From contig NC_060022.1 of assembly GCF_021134715.1 (NCBI RefSeq), positions 5,337,001 to 5,401,000 of the forward strand: a stretch of 64,000 nucleotides of DNA. Reading direction: 5' to 3'. This DNA is from Daphnia pulex (taxonomy: Eukaryota; Arthropoda; Branchiopoda; Diplostraca; Daphniidae). The position numbers were made by a program, and so were the translations under genes. Shown here piece after piece: positions 22,860 through 35,600 of the stretch; positions within the stretch are counted from its first letter, which is position 1, and every line of letters starts with the position of its first letter. The notes under the pieces are model-generated. The model was not told the origin of the DNA, ran no database searches, and saw only the letters and a program-made list of their open reading frames with translations.

Positions 22860-23090
22860 ATGACTGGAGAAGTTCAAATGGAAGACGAAGCTGAGACTTT
22901 CACATTCCAGGCCAAGATTGCTCAGCTTATGAGCTTGATTATCAACACCTTCTATAGTCGATCTCCAACTCCTCAAATGCCCTAGACAAGATCCGTTATG
23001 AATCCCTGACCGACCCAAGCAAGTTGGACAGTGGTAAGGATCTTAAAATCAAGATTGTCCTCAACAAGAATGCTGACTCACTCTCGACAT
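22860..23090 (+). pseudogene. Hsp90 5' fragment (truncated, frameshifted)
   Basis: After an acceptor (cctttttag) the frame starts [20 protein letters not shown] and continues [12 protein letters not shown], the N-terminus of cytosolic Hsp90 (ATPase domain). About 25 nt are missing near 22956-22960, removing most of the NKEIFLREL segment and changing the frame. Hsp90 sequence resumes as [20 protein letters not shown] and runs to about KNADSLS before homology ends. Keeping the intron acceptor next to the ATG, as in Hsp83-type genes, indicates DNA-level duplication rather than retroposition. The rest of the N-terminal and middle domains is absent. Confidence 0.88.
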
Positions 23091-23109
23091 CAACGCATGA
23101 TGTCCACAA

Positions 23110-25005
23110 GAGCATCAAACGGTAACGTCACTGTAGGGGAGCGCATGGATCCTTACAGTGACTCGTGGAACAGCTCCAAGTTGGATGATTCGACTACAAC
23201 GACGTTGAGTAGTGTCAACTCGACGCTGGAGGACTTGGTGAGACTACAACAACAACCCAAATCGGTACAACAAAACTTAAATTCGTGATTTTATTAAAAT
23301 TCTTACAAAAATAAATGTAATTCGCCCTTATAGTTAACTACGGCAACTGATTCGGACATGGAGTCCAAGTTTTCGGCAAAGGTTCTGGTAATGCTGCCCG
23401 TCTTCCGCTTCCTGCAGTTGCTGTGTGAGAATCACAATCGAGACCTGCAGAACTTTTTGCGGGCCCAATCCAACAAAAACAGTTACAATTTAGTGTCAGA
23501 GACACTCATGTTCATCGACTGCATTTGCGGATCGACGACGGGCGAACTGGGTCTGCTCGGCCTCTACATTAATGAGCACAACGTCACCCTCATCAACCAA
23601 ACCCTGGAAACATTGACGGAATAGTGCCAAGGACCTTGTCACGAAAACCAAAACTGCATCGCCACTCACGAGTCGAATGGACTGGACATCATCACGGCTC
23701 TTCTTCTTACCGACATCAATCCATTAGGTAACAATTTCCTTCATTCCATTTGATTCTAATAATTATTGTATCAATTATTTAGGACAACGGAGAATGGATC
23801 TTGTTAGAGTTGAAAAACAACGCCTCCAAGTTGTTGCTGGCCGTCATGGAGAGTCGTGGCGAAAGCGAGAACGCGGAAAGGATCCTGTACAACATGAATC
23901 CTCGCCAATTGGTGGACGTTGCCTGCAAAGTCTATCACCAAAAGTTGGTCGGTGGAGAAGAGGCGGCCAGTCCCAAAGAAGTCGGCCACAACATTTACAT
24001 TTTGTGCCAGCAGTTGGCGCAGCACAACAAAGAATTGGCCTCCCTGATGAAACCGCCGCCAGTGGACGGAGTCAGTGGTGATGCGGCCCTGCAGGTACTA
24101 CGCCAATCACACGGCGCAAATCGAAATTGTCCGTCACGACCGGACGATGGAGCAGATTGTCTTCCCCATTCCGGAAATGTGCGAGTATTTGACCAACGAC
24201 ACGAAAGTGCGCGTCTTCCACACGGCGGAGCGCGACGACCAGGGATCGAAAGTGACCGCTTCCTTTCTTTGAAGGAGTCGACGACATATTTGACGAGATG
24301 AAATGGCAGAAGAAATTGCGCGGACAGCCGTTCCTCTTTTGGGTCAGCTCGCACATGTCCATCTGGAGTCAAATCCTCTTCAATTTGGCCGTCATTAACA
24401 ACTTGATTGTCGCCTTCTTTTACCCGTTTGACACCGACGGACCGGCTCCTGATCCTACCACTCACCTCTCAGGTCTGCACAACTTGAAATAGTTTATTCC
24501 CATTTCCATCTTTTCAACGATCTTTTTCGTTTATTAATTCAGGTCTCATCTGGGCCGTCATGCTCCTATCCGCCGCTGTGGCCATCACGTTACCCAAACC
24601 GTCGGTTATTAGGACTCTCGTCATGACAGTCATCCTCCGGCTTATTTGCTCAGCCGGCCCTCAACCCACACTGATGCTCCTTGGCACCGCCGCGGTAGTG
24701 TTGAAGGGCGTCCATCTGCTGAGCATCATGGGCAACGCCGGGACATTCCAGTGGAGCGTCAAACAAATCTGCACGGACACGGAGATTGTCTACCACGTCG
24801 TTCACCTCATCTTTTGCTTCCTCGGACTCAGCCCCCATCCATTCTTCTTCTCCGTCCTTTTGTTTGACGTCGTCTACCGCGAGGAGACGCTGCTCAACGT
24901 CATCCGCTCAGTGACGCGAAACGGCAGGTCCATCGTTCTCACTGCCGTTTTGGCTCTCATCCTAATCTACATGTTCTCCATCATCGGGTATTTCAGTTTC
25001 ATGTC
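23110..25005 (+). pseudogene. IP3 receptor (ITPR) C-terminal segment, broken
   Basis: This stretch matches the coupling region and first membrane helices of the inositol trisphosphate receptor: [20 protein letters not shown], the [20 protein letters not shown] segment, [55 protein letters not shown], then several hydrophobic helices ending FSIIG. Breaks seen are TAG at 23622-23624 in place of a tyrosine, a frame change near 23795, an extra base near 24094 and another frame change near 24265. Introns are still present (about 23730-23782 and 24470-24541), so it is a genomic duplicate. The ligand-binding N-terminus and the pore helix with the final tail are missing. Confidence 0.9.
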
Positions 25006-25044
25006 ACTTTTCCATGTTCCATATTGAAATTCTTTTATTTTTCC

Positions 25045-25350
25045 CACAAGAAACGGACAAGAAAGTCGAGATGGTCGTCATTTCCAACCGTTTGGTAGAG
25101 TCTCCCTGCTGTATCGTCACCTCCCAGTACGGCTGGACAGCCAACATGGAGCGTATCATGAAGGCTCAGGCTGCGAGGGATACCACCACCATGGATTACA
25201 TGGCCGCCAAGAGGCACTTGGAAATCAACCCCGACCATCCCATCGTCGAAGCCCTGCGCGTCAAAGCAGAGGCTGACAAGAACGACAAAGCCGACAAGGA
25301 TTTGGTCATGTTGCTCTTTGAACCTCTCTGCTGTCATCTGGTTTCTGTAA
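25045..25350 (+). pseudogene. Hsp90 3' fragment
   Basis: The frame reads [20 protein letters not shown], then [20 protein letters not shown] and [20 protein letters not shown]: the C-terminal dimerisation domain of Hsp90. Homology runs to LVMLLFE and then shifts frame where TALLSSGF is expected. A gtaag follows, perhaps a former donor. The C-terminal MEEVD end is not found. With the fragment at 22860 it flanks the IP3R segment in the same orientation. Confidence 0.88.
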
Positions 25351-26693
25351 GAAATTCACTAGGCTACTCAAATAACTTGATCCATAAATCACACTTCGCT
25401 AATCTATAAGTGAGTTGAAGAAAATTCTGCCCTCTCTTCATTAAAAAACAAAATTTGTTGCCTAGACATTCCGGCTTTAAAGTTGCATTAAATAGCTTCA
25501 ATTCCAACATGATAGGGATCCAAATGATACAAGTTGTGAAACTGGTCAAAAGGTAACCGAAAAAAAAAATAGTTAGGCGTGCTCCTGGATTACAGTTACA
25601 CCCCAAAATGATGTCTATAATAAGCGCCGAGCAATCACCCTACATTGCACGAAAAAATACTTAACCTATATATAACCTTACCCCTAACCCCCAAAAATTT
25701 ATTATGCACACTCCCTCATTTAAGTTAAACCCCAAAAGTCCCGGAGGGAAACTGGCGACGCTAGGCGCGAGGCACAATTTACATAGATGGAGAACCAGTC
25801 TGTGAGTGTAAAATTGTAGCGGCACGGGTCTTCACGTTTTGAATCTACATCTTTTGAAAAACATCATTGCATTTTATGATTTTGGAAAGATGGTTAAAAA
25901 AACACTTCTAAGAAAGACGAATTTAATAGCAGTCGTTTATCATTAGTTTCGGGGAAAAACTTGATCCCCCTAAAATCAGTTGTAATCAAGATTGGAATTT
26001 TTACTGTATACGTAGCAAAGATGGTTAACGTTCCATCACGCCATCAGCAGGGAATGAGGTCGCGAATTGCGATAGCGGCAATTATTTCCAAGTCTTTTGA
26101 AGATTCGGTTCAACTCGGTAATCAAAACAAAACGACTCCGACATGAATAATATATCTGTATATTGGCGTTGATGATAGGATGTAATATAGACACATAAAC
26201 ACGCACATATTAATTCTCAGCACGACATATATAATAAACATTTATACTCTTCTGTTTTTTTTCTGTTGTTTTATTTTTTTTATTTTTCTGTTGATATTTT
26301 TGTAACGGTGTCTTTGCATATTTATCTAGACCTTGCATGACTTATTGATCGACCAGAGCCAATCGAGTTTTGTATCTCTTTCACACGCGAATAAATCGAG
26401 TAGGGGAAAAAAACACATCAACAACAAAATTTTGGGCGCGAGGACGCACATCGAATAACATATAGGGTGTGTGTGTGTTGTTTTGTAGAGCTGATTATAG
26501 CTAGGGTGCCAGTTACACATATAGAAACATCATCTTTGAGATTATGGTTGTGTTTTGTCAGCAAACATTGACTTGAGTATTGGTAGAATCATGCGATATC
26601 CCAATTTAATATGTACATTTACACCGACACGTAATAAAGCTAGATTTTTTGTCTGTTGCTTATTCTTCTTCTTCTTCTCCGAATTTGGTTGCT
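25351..26693. other. Intergenic region and 3' UTR of the RA-domain gene
   Basis: AT-rich DNA follows the Hsp90 fragment. The right part, down to about 26270, is probably the 3' UTR of the minus-strand RA gene: an AATAAA on minus (TTTATT at 26270-26275) lies about 420 nt after its stop. No coding sequence is recognised. Confidence 0.5.
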
Positions 26694-29600
26694 TCAAATG
26701 TAGAAGTAATTTTCGTAATCGTGGTAAGAGGAGGAGCGTGGAATGAGAGCCGTTTCCGATCCGTCCGAAGTTGAACTGGCAGATGAAGAACTCTCACTGG
26801 TCGAAATGTCCAGACTCTTACTCCATGGAAGCTACTCAAAACAAGAAACAAATATGCGTTAGTTACGCTATCGACCCGTTGAAATAAAACAAGCCGAGAA
26901 GAAGAAGAAGTGAAAAAAAAGAGTATCAAATTACCCTTCGTCTGGCCATTTGGGCGCTGTTGTCGGGATTGCGCTTCAGCACGAAAGAAAAATAGGATTG
27001 GGGGCTGGTGGCCATGTTGGCGTTGGGTGCTGATGCCGCTATGCCTGCGCTGTTGTTGGCAATGTTCCCGCAATCAAATCGCGTCTTCCATGCGGTTTGA
27101 ACATTCAGCGCCAAATCGTCGGGATGTAATTTCCGTTCGTGCTCGTAGCCAGGGATATTACAAACCTGCAACAACAAAAGAATGTTAGAAATGAATTTTA
27201 AAAAGATCAAAATCAAAAAAAGGTCGATCTGTACACAATTACGGAAATGAATGTTTACCTCGTAGATGGAAAAGCGTTCGATACGCTCGTTGTTGCTATG
27301 ACAACGCAGCAAAAGTTCAATCAGATCATCGATGGTAGTCCGCTCCGATATCAGCAAACTTTTGTACTGAGACTGCACATAAGAAAATAGAGTTATAGAA
27401 ACCCGAGTCATTCTTACGCAAATGTGTTTTATTAAAATTACATTTGGCATGAGGACGCTGTCGTGAACTCGGACGAGTCCGCCTCGTCTCATCTGGATGG
27501 AGAATCTCGATCCGCCTCTGGGATAGCAAGCCTGGAGCTCTGCCGGGCAAGCGTCATCATCCAACACCAATAGAGTTCTCACCGGAGCCCCTGCTCAAAT
27601 CAATAAAGAAGAAAAAGTTAATAAAGAGAAAAATTTGAAATTGAAAACTCTTCATCTCATGCGAATCGATGCGCTCGAAGACGTACAAATGTTCTCTCCT
27701 TCGCGCTTATTCTTTTTGACACCGTTATCATCATCTTCTTCCAGCACGACTGGCTTTGAAATCAACACACCCCCCCTTCAACACACATATCCCTCGCCCG
27801 TCTCTTAAAAACCGTATAATGTTTCTCGAGGAGACGGCGCGATGGCCGGTTAAGTTTTCCCAGGGTATCGAAATTCAATTGATAGCCGAAGCGGATGAGA
27901 TAAATGGCCGTCATAGTTATATCTCTCTGACCGACCGACCGACCGAAGACGAAGGTTCGGCCGGCCACTACTACTATAACCATAGAGAATCTGGCCAGGC
28001 GTTATATTGCCAGAAAGAGAGAGGAGTGGTTGAGCCACCATACGCGAAAAATATATACGAGTTTCGGATGTACACAATATACATACGTATCTATAAAGTT
28101 ATAACTCTTGGCGTCAGAAGTAGAAGTGGATGTTGTTTTCTTTTTCCTCAACAGACATTCTTCAACGCTTGTTTCGTATTTAAAAAATGATGGGGATCTT
28201 TTTTTACCGTGACTGGATCGTTCTTTTTTTTGAGCCGATCCGACCGTTTTTCTTTCGTTTTCTCTTATTCCTTTTCGTCTTATTACCATCTCGAAAATGA
28301 TGGAACGCGTGACTGGATACAAGGCGACTGGCGTCGCAAACGTGCGGATGAGCATAAGACTCGCGCGCCAGCCAAACCCCGCTTTGGGCGACGTTTCAAT
28401 TGCGCATTGTTGGTTTATCTTTCTTGTTGCTTTGGGCCGAACCGTACGAGAGATTTCAAAAGAGTATTGTCTAATCAATTCGCTCTAGGGGGCAGCGACG
28501 ACCGGCGTCGAAGCCGCTTATTCGTGTAACGAGCGCGCGTGTTCATGTGAAAGAACTTCCCTTTTCCTGTTTCCTTTACATTTTTTTTTTTCAATTGAAA
28601 TTGCGTGATTTTTCAGGGCCGCCGACTTAGTCATTCGAGAAATCGTCATCTGTTCGGCTCGTTGAACTTGAGGATTTCTTCAATGCCCGACCGAGAGTCA
28701 GTCACTTGAATTCGAAGAAAAACCAATAATGAACGACAGGCGGACGGGAAATGCGAAATAACCACAAAATCAGCCGTGGTTATTCGACAGAGCGGCTAAT
28801 AATTTTCCCCTAGCGTTACAACTGACACGTTTCATTACACAATGTTATTTTCCAAAAAAGTACCATCGATTTATTGATTCCCTGTTTGTTCAAGAAATAA
28901 CTGCTCAAGAGGGTTGAAATTTTCATGAAAAGATTCGAGTGATAACCATCATCTCGGCGGCGGTTCCCCCAATTTGCATACAAGCTGATGGGACGATTGT
29001 TCTGCCCACCTTGCACGCCCTGTTCACGCACGCCGAAATGTCTGCTATTGACAGCACACGACTGGCAGTCGAATAAACTAGTATTGAATTAGAATCTTTT
29101 TTTCTCTTTCTCCCAAATCTCTACAGACAGGAGGCAGGTACAGGACATAGCTCATATTGCTCAAAATGCTATTCAGTGATGTCGTGACTGTAAGATTTCC
29201 CTCAAAAGATACAAAAGAGAGGCCGAACCTCCCTCACTCCGTGTCGGTAGAGTGTAGTAGTTGGCTGAGAAGAGTGAACGCATATTAGCGAGCCGAGGGA
29301 ATAGTAGGTGGGGTTGTCGGTTGGAGGAGGAGGTTTCTGTTTTCCCAGTCACTTAACGCGCCATAGACGCCAACCGGCTGTCTGTTTACTTAAAACCGCT
29401 CGGGCAAAATAGATACACACACACACACACACGCGCAGAGAAAGCGAGAAAAATTGAAATTTGTACATTCCTCATTGTGTACAGCACAGAGACACTCCAC
29501 CCCATGCATAAGCAATTCCTTCATAGATCTTATCGATCTGACATGTCTGAGGGCGATCGACCCAACAGGTTCTTTTTTTATTATTATTTTCGGGATTATA

Positions 29601-32600
29601 ATGGATCGAAAATCAAAAAAGTTGTATGTGCGTACCTGATTTGCGTACGCCGACCTCCATGGTGAGGTAGAAGAGTTTGGGATCGCGGTGCTTCATCTTG
29701 GCCTTGTTGAGCAGCATCATGATCAACTCCTTGCAGCTCGTCTGGTAGTTGATGACCAACGTCTTGTATTCAATGTCGGGCCGCAGGCATCGGCAGTAGA
29801 TCTTCACCGTTGTCTACAGAAACAATTTTCGAGAGATATTACAATGAGAGAAAGCGTCCAAACAATTTTCGAAAATGAATGAGTGTAGTACAGCGATTTC
29901 TAACATGTCCGCCGATATCGCCTCCGTATTTTCAGAGAGAGTCACTATCTAGCGAGCTAGCGAGAGAGAGAGTTAGTCGATATAACAAGACGAGAAGATG
30001 TTATAGAAATAACGGCCCTGGTGTCTATAAGGCAACTCTAGGAGAAAATAACAATTTGGATTCATGTATGTGTGTGACCCCGCTGGGTTCAAGTCTTCTC
30101 ACAGGCACCTCTGAGTGTACAGGTATATATAGTATACTAGGCTGGCCTTTTTTTTCTGGATGGGGTAGGCTTATACACATGGTAACCATTTGGCTTAGAT
30201 ATATAGACCACCCGGAGTGCGCGACTCGGCTTTTCTAGTGATTATTTTCCAGGTTGCTTACAATTTCTCACAGTAGCTGAGAACACACACACCTATAGCT
30301 ACGTATATAGTGTACTCCACACACACTTGATACCTACATATAGTCAAAGCAAAATAACACTCTTCCGACTCTCTCCCATGCTTATAAATATTTTTCACTC
30401 GACGGCGGCGGTAAAGCACAAACAATAAAGAAATGGAAGAAGAAGAAGAAAAAAACTATCAGCATCTTGTCGGGGGTCGTACAAAAAGTTCATGTGTCAT
30501 CCGGAAAAAAAGGCGGTGAAAAATGGAGAATTATATTCTTCTTCTTCTTTGAACAACAATTTCACGGTTGACAATATTCAACTTGTGAGCCACAATATAA
30601 GCCATATTGGATTGACTCTTGTTGTTACTGGACTTTAATCCAGCAAGAAAAATGAAAAATAAACGGGCCCCTCTACACCATCACGACCCCGGAAATTTCA
30701 AACGACACTGACCGACCGGATGGGTCTCGTTGTCAAAGTCAATCCTAGCGTGAACTAGATTTAGTTTTAGTTCTTTTCTTCCAACAACAACAACGTCGCT
30801 ATTCTAATTCCAGCTGGAAGGGACTTGGTGGGAAACGACTTTGTTCGTTGCGTTCCAAAAAAGAAAAAAATTGTTCTCCGCTTCTTTTCTCATTTGTCGA
30901 AATCTTTCACAAGACTGCTGCGGAGAGACGACATTTCCGGACAATAATGAAATCCCGCTGCTTTATCCCTATCGTCGTCATTTGACTCAAAGTTGAGACA
31001 GTTGTGACCCAAATTGCGTCACAACAGCCTTGTAGATAATGGCTGTACGAAAAAGAAGAGATTCGGGAACAGAGCCGAAACAACATGGGAACTGTGTCCC
31101 GATGAACTCCCGACCACACCTTTCGTTCCCTCTCCTTTTGGGCAGGAAATGCAGTTACGGAAATAAAAAGAGATGATATGGTTTGATGATTGCCTGGGCT
31201 CTTTTGTTTCTCTCTCACAAAACCAGCCCCCAGCACGTAGTAGTATCAAACGTATTATATTATACACACTATGCAATTTCCACACGGTTGTAGGCCACCA
31301 GCGCGTCTCTGATTCACGTTCAAAAGGTTTCTGGGTCAAATCAAAAGCGGACGGAGTATCTCTGGCCTCCGCCTGCAAAAGATATATGTATGATTTGTGC
31401 GCAATTGAATTGTGCAGGGGGTTTTCTTTCGTTCCTCCGCGGCCCGTCGGTTTCGCGTGTCACGCAATTGCAGCCACATGTGAATAATCAAAGGATGATG
31501 CTCGTCGTTATGTGCTCAGACACGCAGAACATTAGACGCAGCAGCAGCAGCGCAATTGGTGCATATCCGCACATGATGAGATTACCATCGTGTCACTTCC
31601 AGCCGTAAAATTTTAAAAAATAAAAGAAAAAGAAAAGAAAGTTTCGATAAGATATTCGATACTACTGACTACGTTTTCCCGACTGCCTTGTATCGAATTT
31701 CCCGATGCATCTGGAGGGGATCGCAAATAGTGTTGAATGTAATGTGGAATTTATTGGACGGGATAAAATGACCAGTGTCGAGTGACTTTGACGAGTGAAC
31801 AAACAATGGCTTCACCGCAGTGTCGATTACCTCGTGTGATCAGAAAAATGTGGTAGCCGAGCGGCACCTTTGGCCGAAACAACAACCAACACAAAAGATG
31901 TTCACCCAGAGGGCGAGAAGCCCTTTCGATAATCAAACACACACAAATTCTCCTCTGACGAGATTATTTATTTATTAGGAGAAAGGGAAGACGAACGAAG
32001 AAAGTCACAGCACATAAGAAGATGAAGCACACACAGTTGTTAAAGAGAGAGAGAGAAATTCGTTTCTCGCGCCTTCTACGGGAATCAATTGAGTTGGAAG
32101 GTCTATAATCTAAAAGAGCTCATCCCTTTCGGTTCAACGGTAAATCTGTTTTGCCTGGCCTTTTGTTTTGCTCACGGTGCGCACATTCCGCTGTGTGCTG
32201 GGCTGCATGAAGGTAATCGTTACGGCGGGCATCGTAATAATCAAAAAGCAAGAAGCAGTCTCACCGGACGCTTGCCGCGCATCACGATACGCTTGTGCAC
32301 GAAATTATCAAAGGCGTGCAACATGCAGCGCGTCCGACCGGTAAAAGTAGCAACAAATCCCAAACGGCAGCAGCAGCAGCAATATCTACGTTTTTTCACA
32401 AAAAAATATGGCTAGTTGTTTTGCTATATATTCTTCTTCAATTCCCGAAGCTTTCGTCCATTCGTCAAGGAGCCAACGCAATAATAATAAATAATAACTG
32501 GGCCAATGAGAAACTCGTGTTTCGCCCGCCAGGTATTCCTTCTCTCTCTCCCGCTGCCAAAAGTGTTGTTATCTTCTTTTGTTTCTTTTTTGTTTCTTCC

Positions 32601-35600
32601 AACATTTCAAATCAAGGTAAATTCAGCATAAACACACACAAAAGAACAACAATGTTCACTTTAGCGAAAATCATCTTTTGCGTGTTGAAACTGTCAAGAA
32701 AAAACGGGATCCTTCATGTAAATCGCTTCTTTTTTTTTTAGTCGACTTCCTTTTTAAACGACGTAGAGAGGGGAACGTTCATTAACCTATTCGGTTATAC
32801 GGCGCACGACCGAGTGACGACCAGACAGGAGGAACCGAAAAAACTAAGTTAAAGGAAGAAGAAGCGAAAAAGAAAATAAGTAAAATAAAAGAGCTCGACG
32901 ACCTCTGCCCGCCCGCACGACCTTCTGTGCACATACCGTATCTTCCACGCTCATCGGGAGCGTGTGATATGTGCTATTGTTTTTCCCTCCTCCTCCAAGA
33001 AGCTAGAGAGAGAGAAGCTCATTGTTTTATTGTGCGGGGAGTATCGAGCGCTGCACGCAATTCGAGCGAAAAAATATAAATCGGGAATAGGGTCGACCCG
33101 GTTGTGTGTGTGCTGTGCATCGTCAACGTTTTCGTCTGTTGACGACGACGACGACGACCCAATCTCACCCTCAATTTGTCGCTATAAAAGAGAGCTACTA
33201 CTACTGCACACACGTTTGCATAGGAAAAAAGAATCGAGTTCACCGAGGCTCGTAAAATTCGTCATCTCCATTATACTCGCATGTGTGTGTGTGTCTGGAT
33301 AACGGTCGGAAGTGCAATCTTCTCACAATGAATTCGAATTTCCCTTTTTTTTATTCATTTCATTTTTGGTGATCGTCACATTTTTGGTTTTGTTATTCCA
33401 ACAGCCCACAAAAATGCGCAACGAGGCGCAAAGAATTTTTTCTTATTCTTGAAGAAAAATGAATTATAGTTCGATATCCAATTGACGTTCGATTGTGTGT
33501 AGATGACGGAACATGACAATAAAAAAAAAAGAAAAAGGAAGTCGAAGTTAAAGAGAAGAAAAAAAGGTCTCGATTTTCCGCCAGGTTGCCGGAACAGCAG
33601 GCGGCGATCAGTTTCCCTCGGCAACAATATACAAGACGGTTAGAGGGGGGAGAGAGAAAACCCTCACGTTAACAATATAAAAGAAGAAGAAGAAGAAGAT
33701 CCCACTCAACTACAATGGCGTGTCTTTTGAATTCCAGTTAACATTTCGGTGGAAAACAGTTCAAAGTGAGGTGCGGGGGGAAGAAGAAGAAGTAGAAAAA
33801 GAAGAAGAAGGTGGGAGGGCAGATGAAAGTCAATTTTTCAAGACTGGAAATAGCTCGCGCGAGCCAGAAGGAGGACCAAAAAAGAGCGGTCTCCTTCTTC
33901 TTTATTATTATTGTATTGGATTCCGACCCGACACACACACACCAGGAAATGGATCCTTGTTAGGAAGGCAGAAAATAAAAAAATAAAAAAGTTTCTTTGC
34001 AGGACCACAAGAGAAGAGGGGGGGGGGCAGCTAAAAAAGAAGCAGCAGGAGCAGCAGACGTTCTTCTTGTATTCTGACGAGCAGCTGCACAAGCAACAAG
34101 AACAAAATAAATATCATAAATCGACTCTCGTATTTTACCCTTATAACCGGAGCAGAAAAAAGGAGCACGTGCCCCGAATTTCCCGTGTGGGTCGCCAGCG
34201 AAAAACTTGCATGTCGACAGAGTCAACAAAAGATATACTGAACGTACGTATATATATACCAAATATAATCAACTGGAAAATAGGAATCTCCCAAGACATA
34301 CACAAACACAAGAGCAAGAGCAACAACAGCAGCAGCAGGAGGCTCATTTTTCTTATCCGCATCTCTACTTTTCTTAATAACCATCATTTCTCTTCCACTC
34401 TTGTATCTCGAGAGTTTACTATTATCGCTAGACTGCTGTTCCTGGTTCCTGGGCTCTCTCGTTTGTTTTTCCTGGCTCACAAGTTTCTGGGGGTCTAAAC
34501 TGGACTACTTTATTTTCGTGTACTTCACCCCAAGACACACACACAGACGAAAATCGTTGAAAGAGATCAGGAGCCCTTGGAAGAACCCACAAGGCTTTTC
34601 CGATAAGGCAGCGACAAGCTCGTTAAAACCATGTCGTTAACTTTTATTGTGTCACTTGCGATCTAGAAATTTTTATACACATTTCGCCTCCCTGCCAAGC
34701 CATAAGTGAGGACACGGAGCCAGTAGGGTAGGATGGTAGTAGGGCGTCGCCAACAGCCGCTCATAAAACAAAAATCGGCGCCTTCATTTCCTTATAATTG
34801 CGACCAGTCGCACAAAGTTTTTACAAGAGAAAAACAAAAAAACATTTGACGGGGTAGATTATTGCAGAGTCAAACTACTTCTGGTTTCGATGTGGAAAAA
34901 AAAGAACCTCTCACATTTCTCCTCTGGGGCGCGCAGTTTTAAAAGAAATAAACTGTTGCGATGGCGTAGAGAATCGTAAACGAAAATATGTTTGCGTCTC
35001 TTGGCCAAAACATCAGACCGATGCCGACGAGAGAGAAAAAGTTTCTCTCTTCTAGGAGCTTTCTCCGTTTCGGTAAAGATATGTAAGCAGACAAAGAGAT
35101 TGCACGGAAAGAGAGAGAGGAAGATAAACAACAAACTCGGAATATGTAACCCATGCAAAAGAAGCTATTATACGGCATGGTATAAAATGGGGCCACCAAA
35201 CTTGCGCAGTTCAAATGAACATGTGTGTTTGTCTCCGTAGAGTTCCTCCACTCTTCTTTTTTTTCTTTTCGGGGTCTGACAACAAATAACTTTACTCGGT
35301 AAATCAACTTCACGGTTGGGTTAGGCGACGTGAGGTGGAATGGCACGATGTGTATACAAATTGATTCACAGAAAGAAAAAGAAAAGCCTCGAGGGGAAAT
35401 CAGCGAAAAACTATTTAGCCGGGCGCGCACATCCGATCCAACAATTGGTGTAAAGTAATTTCGTCGGGTAAATAGCTCCGAAAATGTAAATCATTTCCCC
35501 AGCAACGAACTTTCACTCGCATTTTTTTCCTTTTTTCAAAAGCTATTAGCCTCTGCCACCCCGTTACATAAATCGTCGCTCCATTTTCTTTTTTAATTGT

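Noticed and set aside
25670..25740. CCTAACCCC-type words resembling telomere repeats
   Set aside because: Only two or three irregular copies; arthropod telomeres are long regular TTAGG arrays.
33911..34498. 195-codon plus-strand frame
   Set aside because: Sits in the long RA-gene intron and is made of Lys/Gln/Ser low-complexity stretches from purine-rich repeats; no splice-linked neighbours or known domain.
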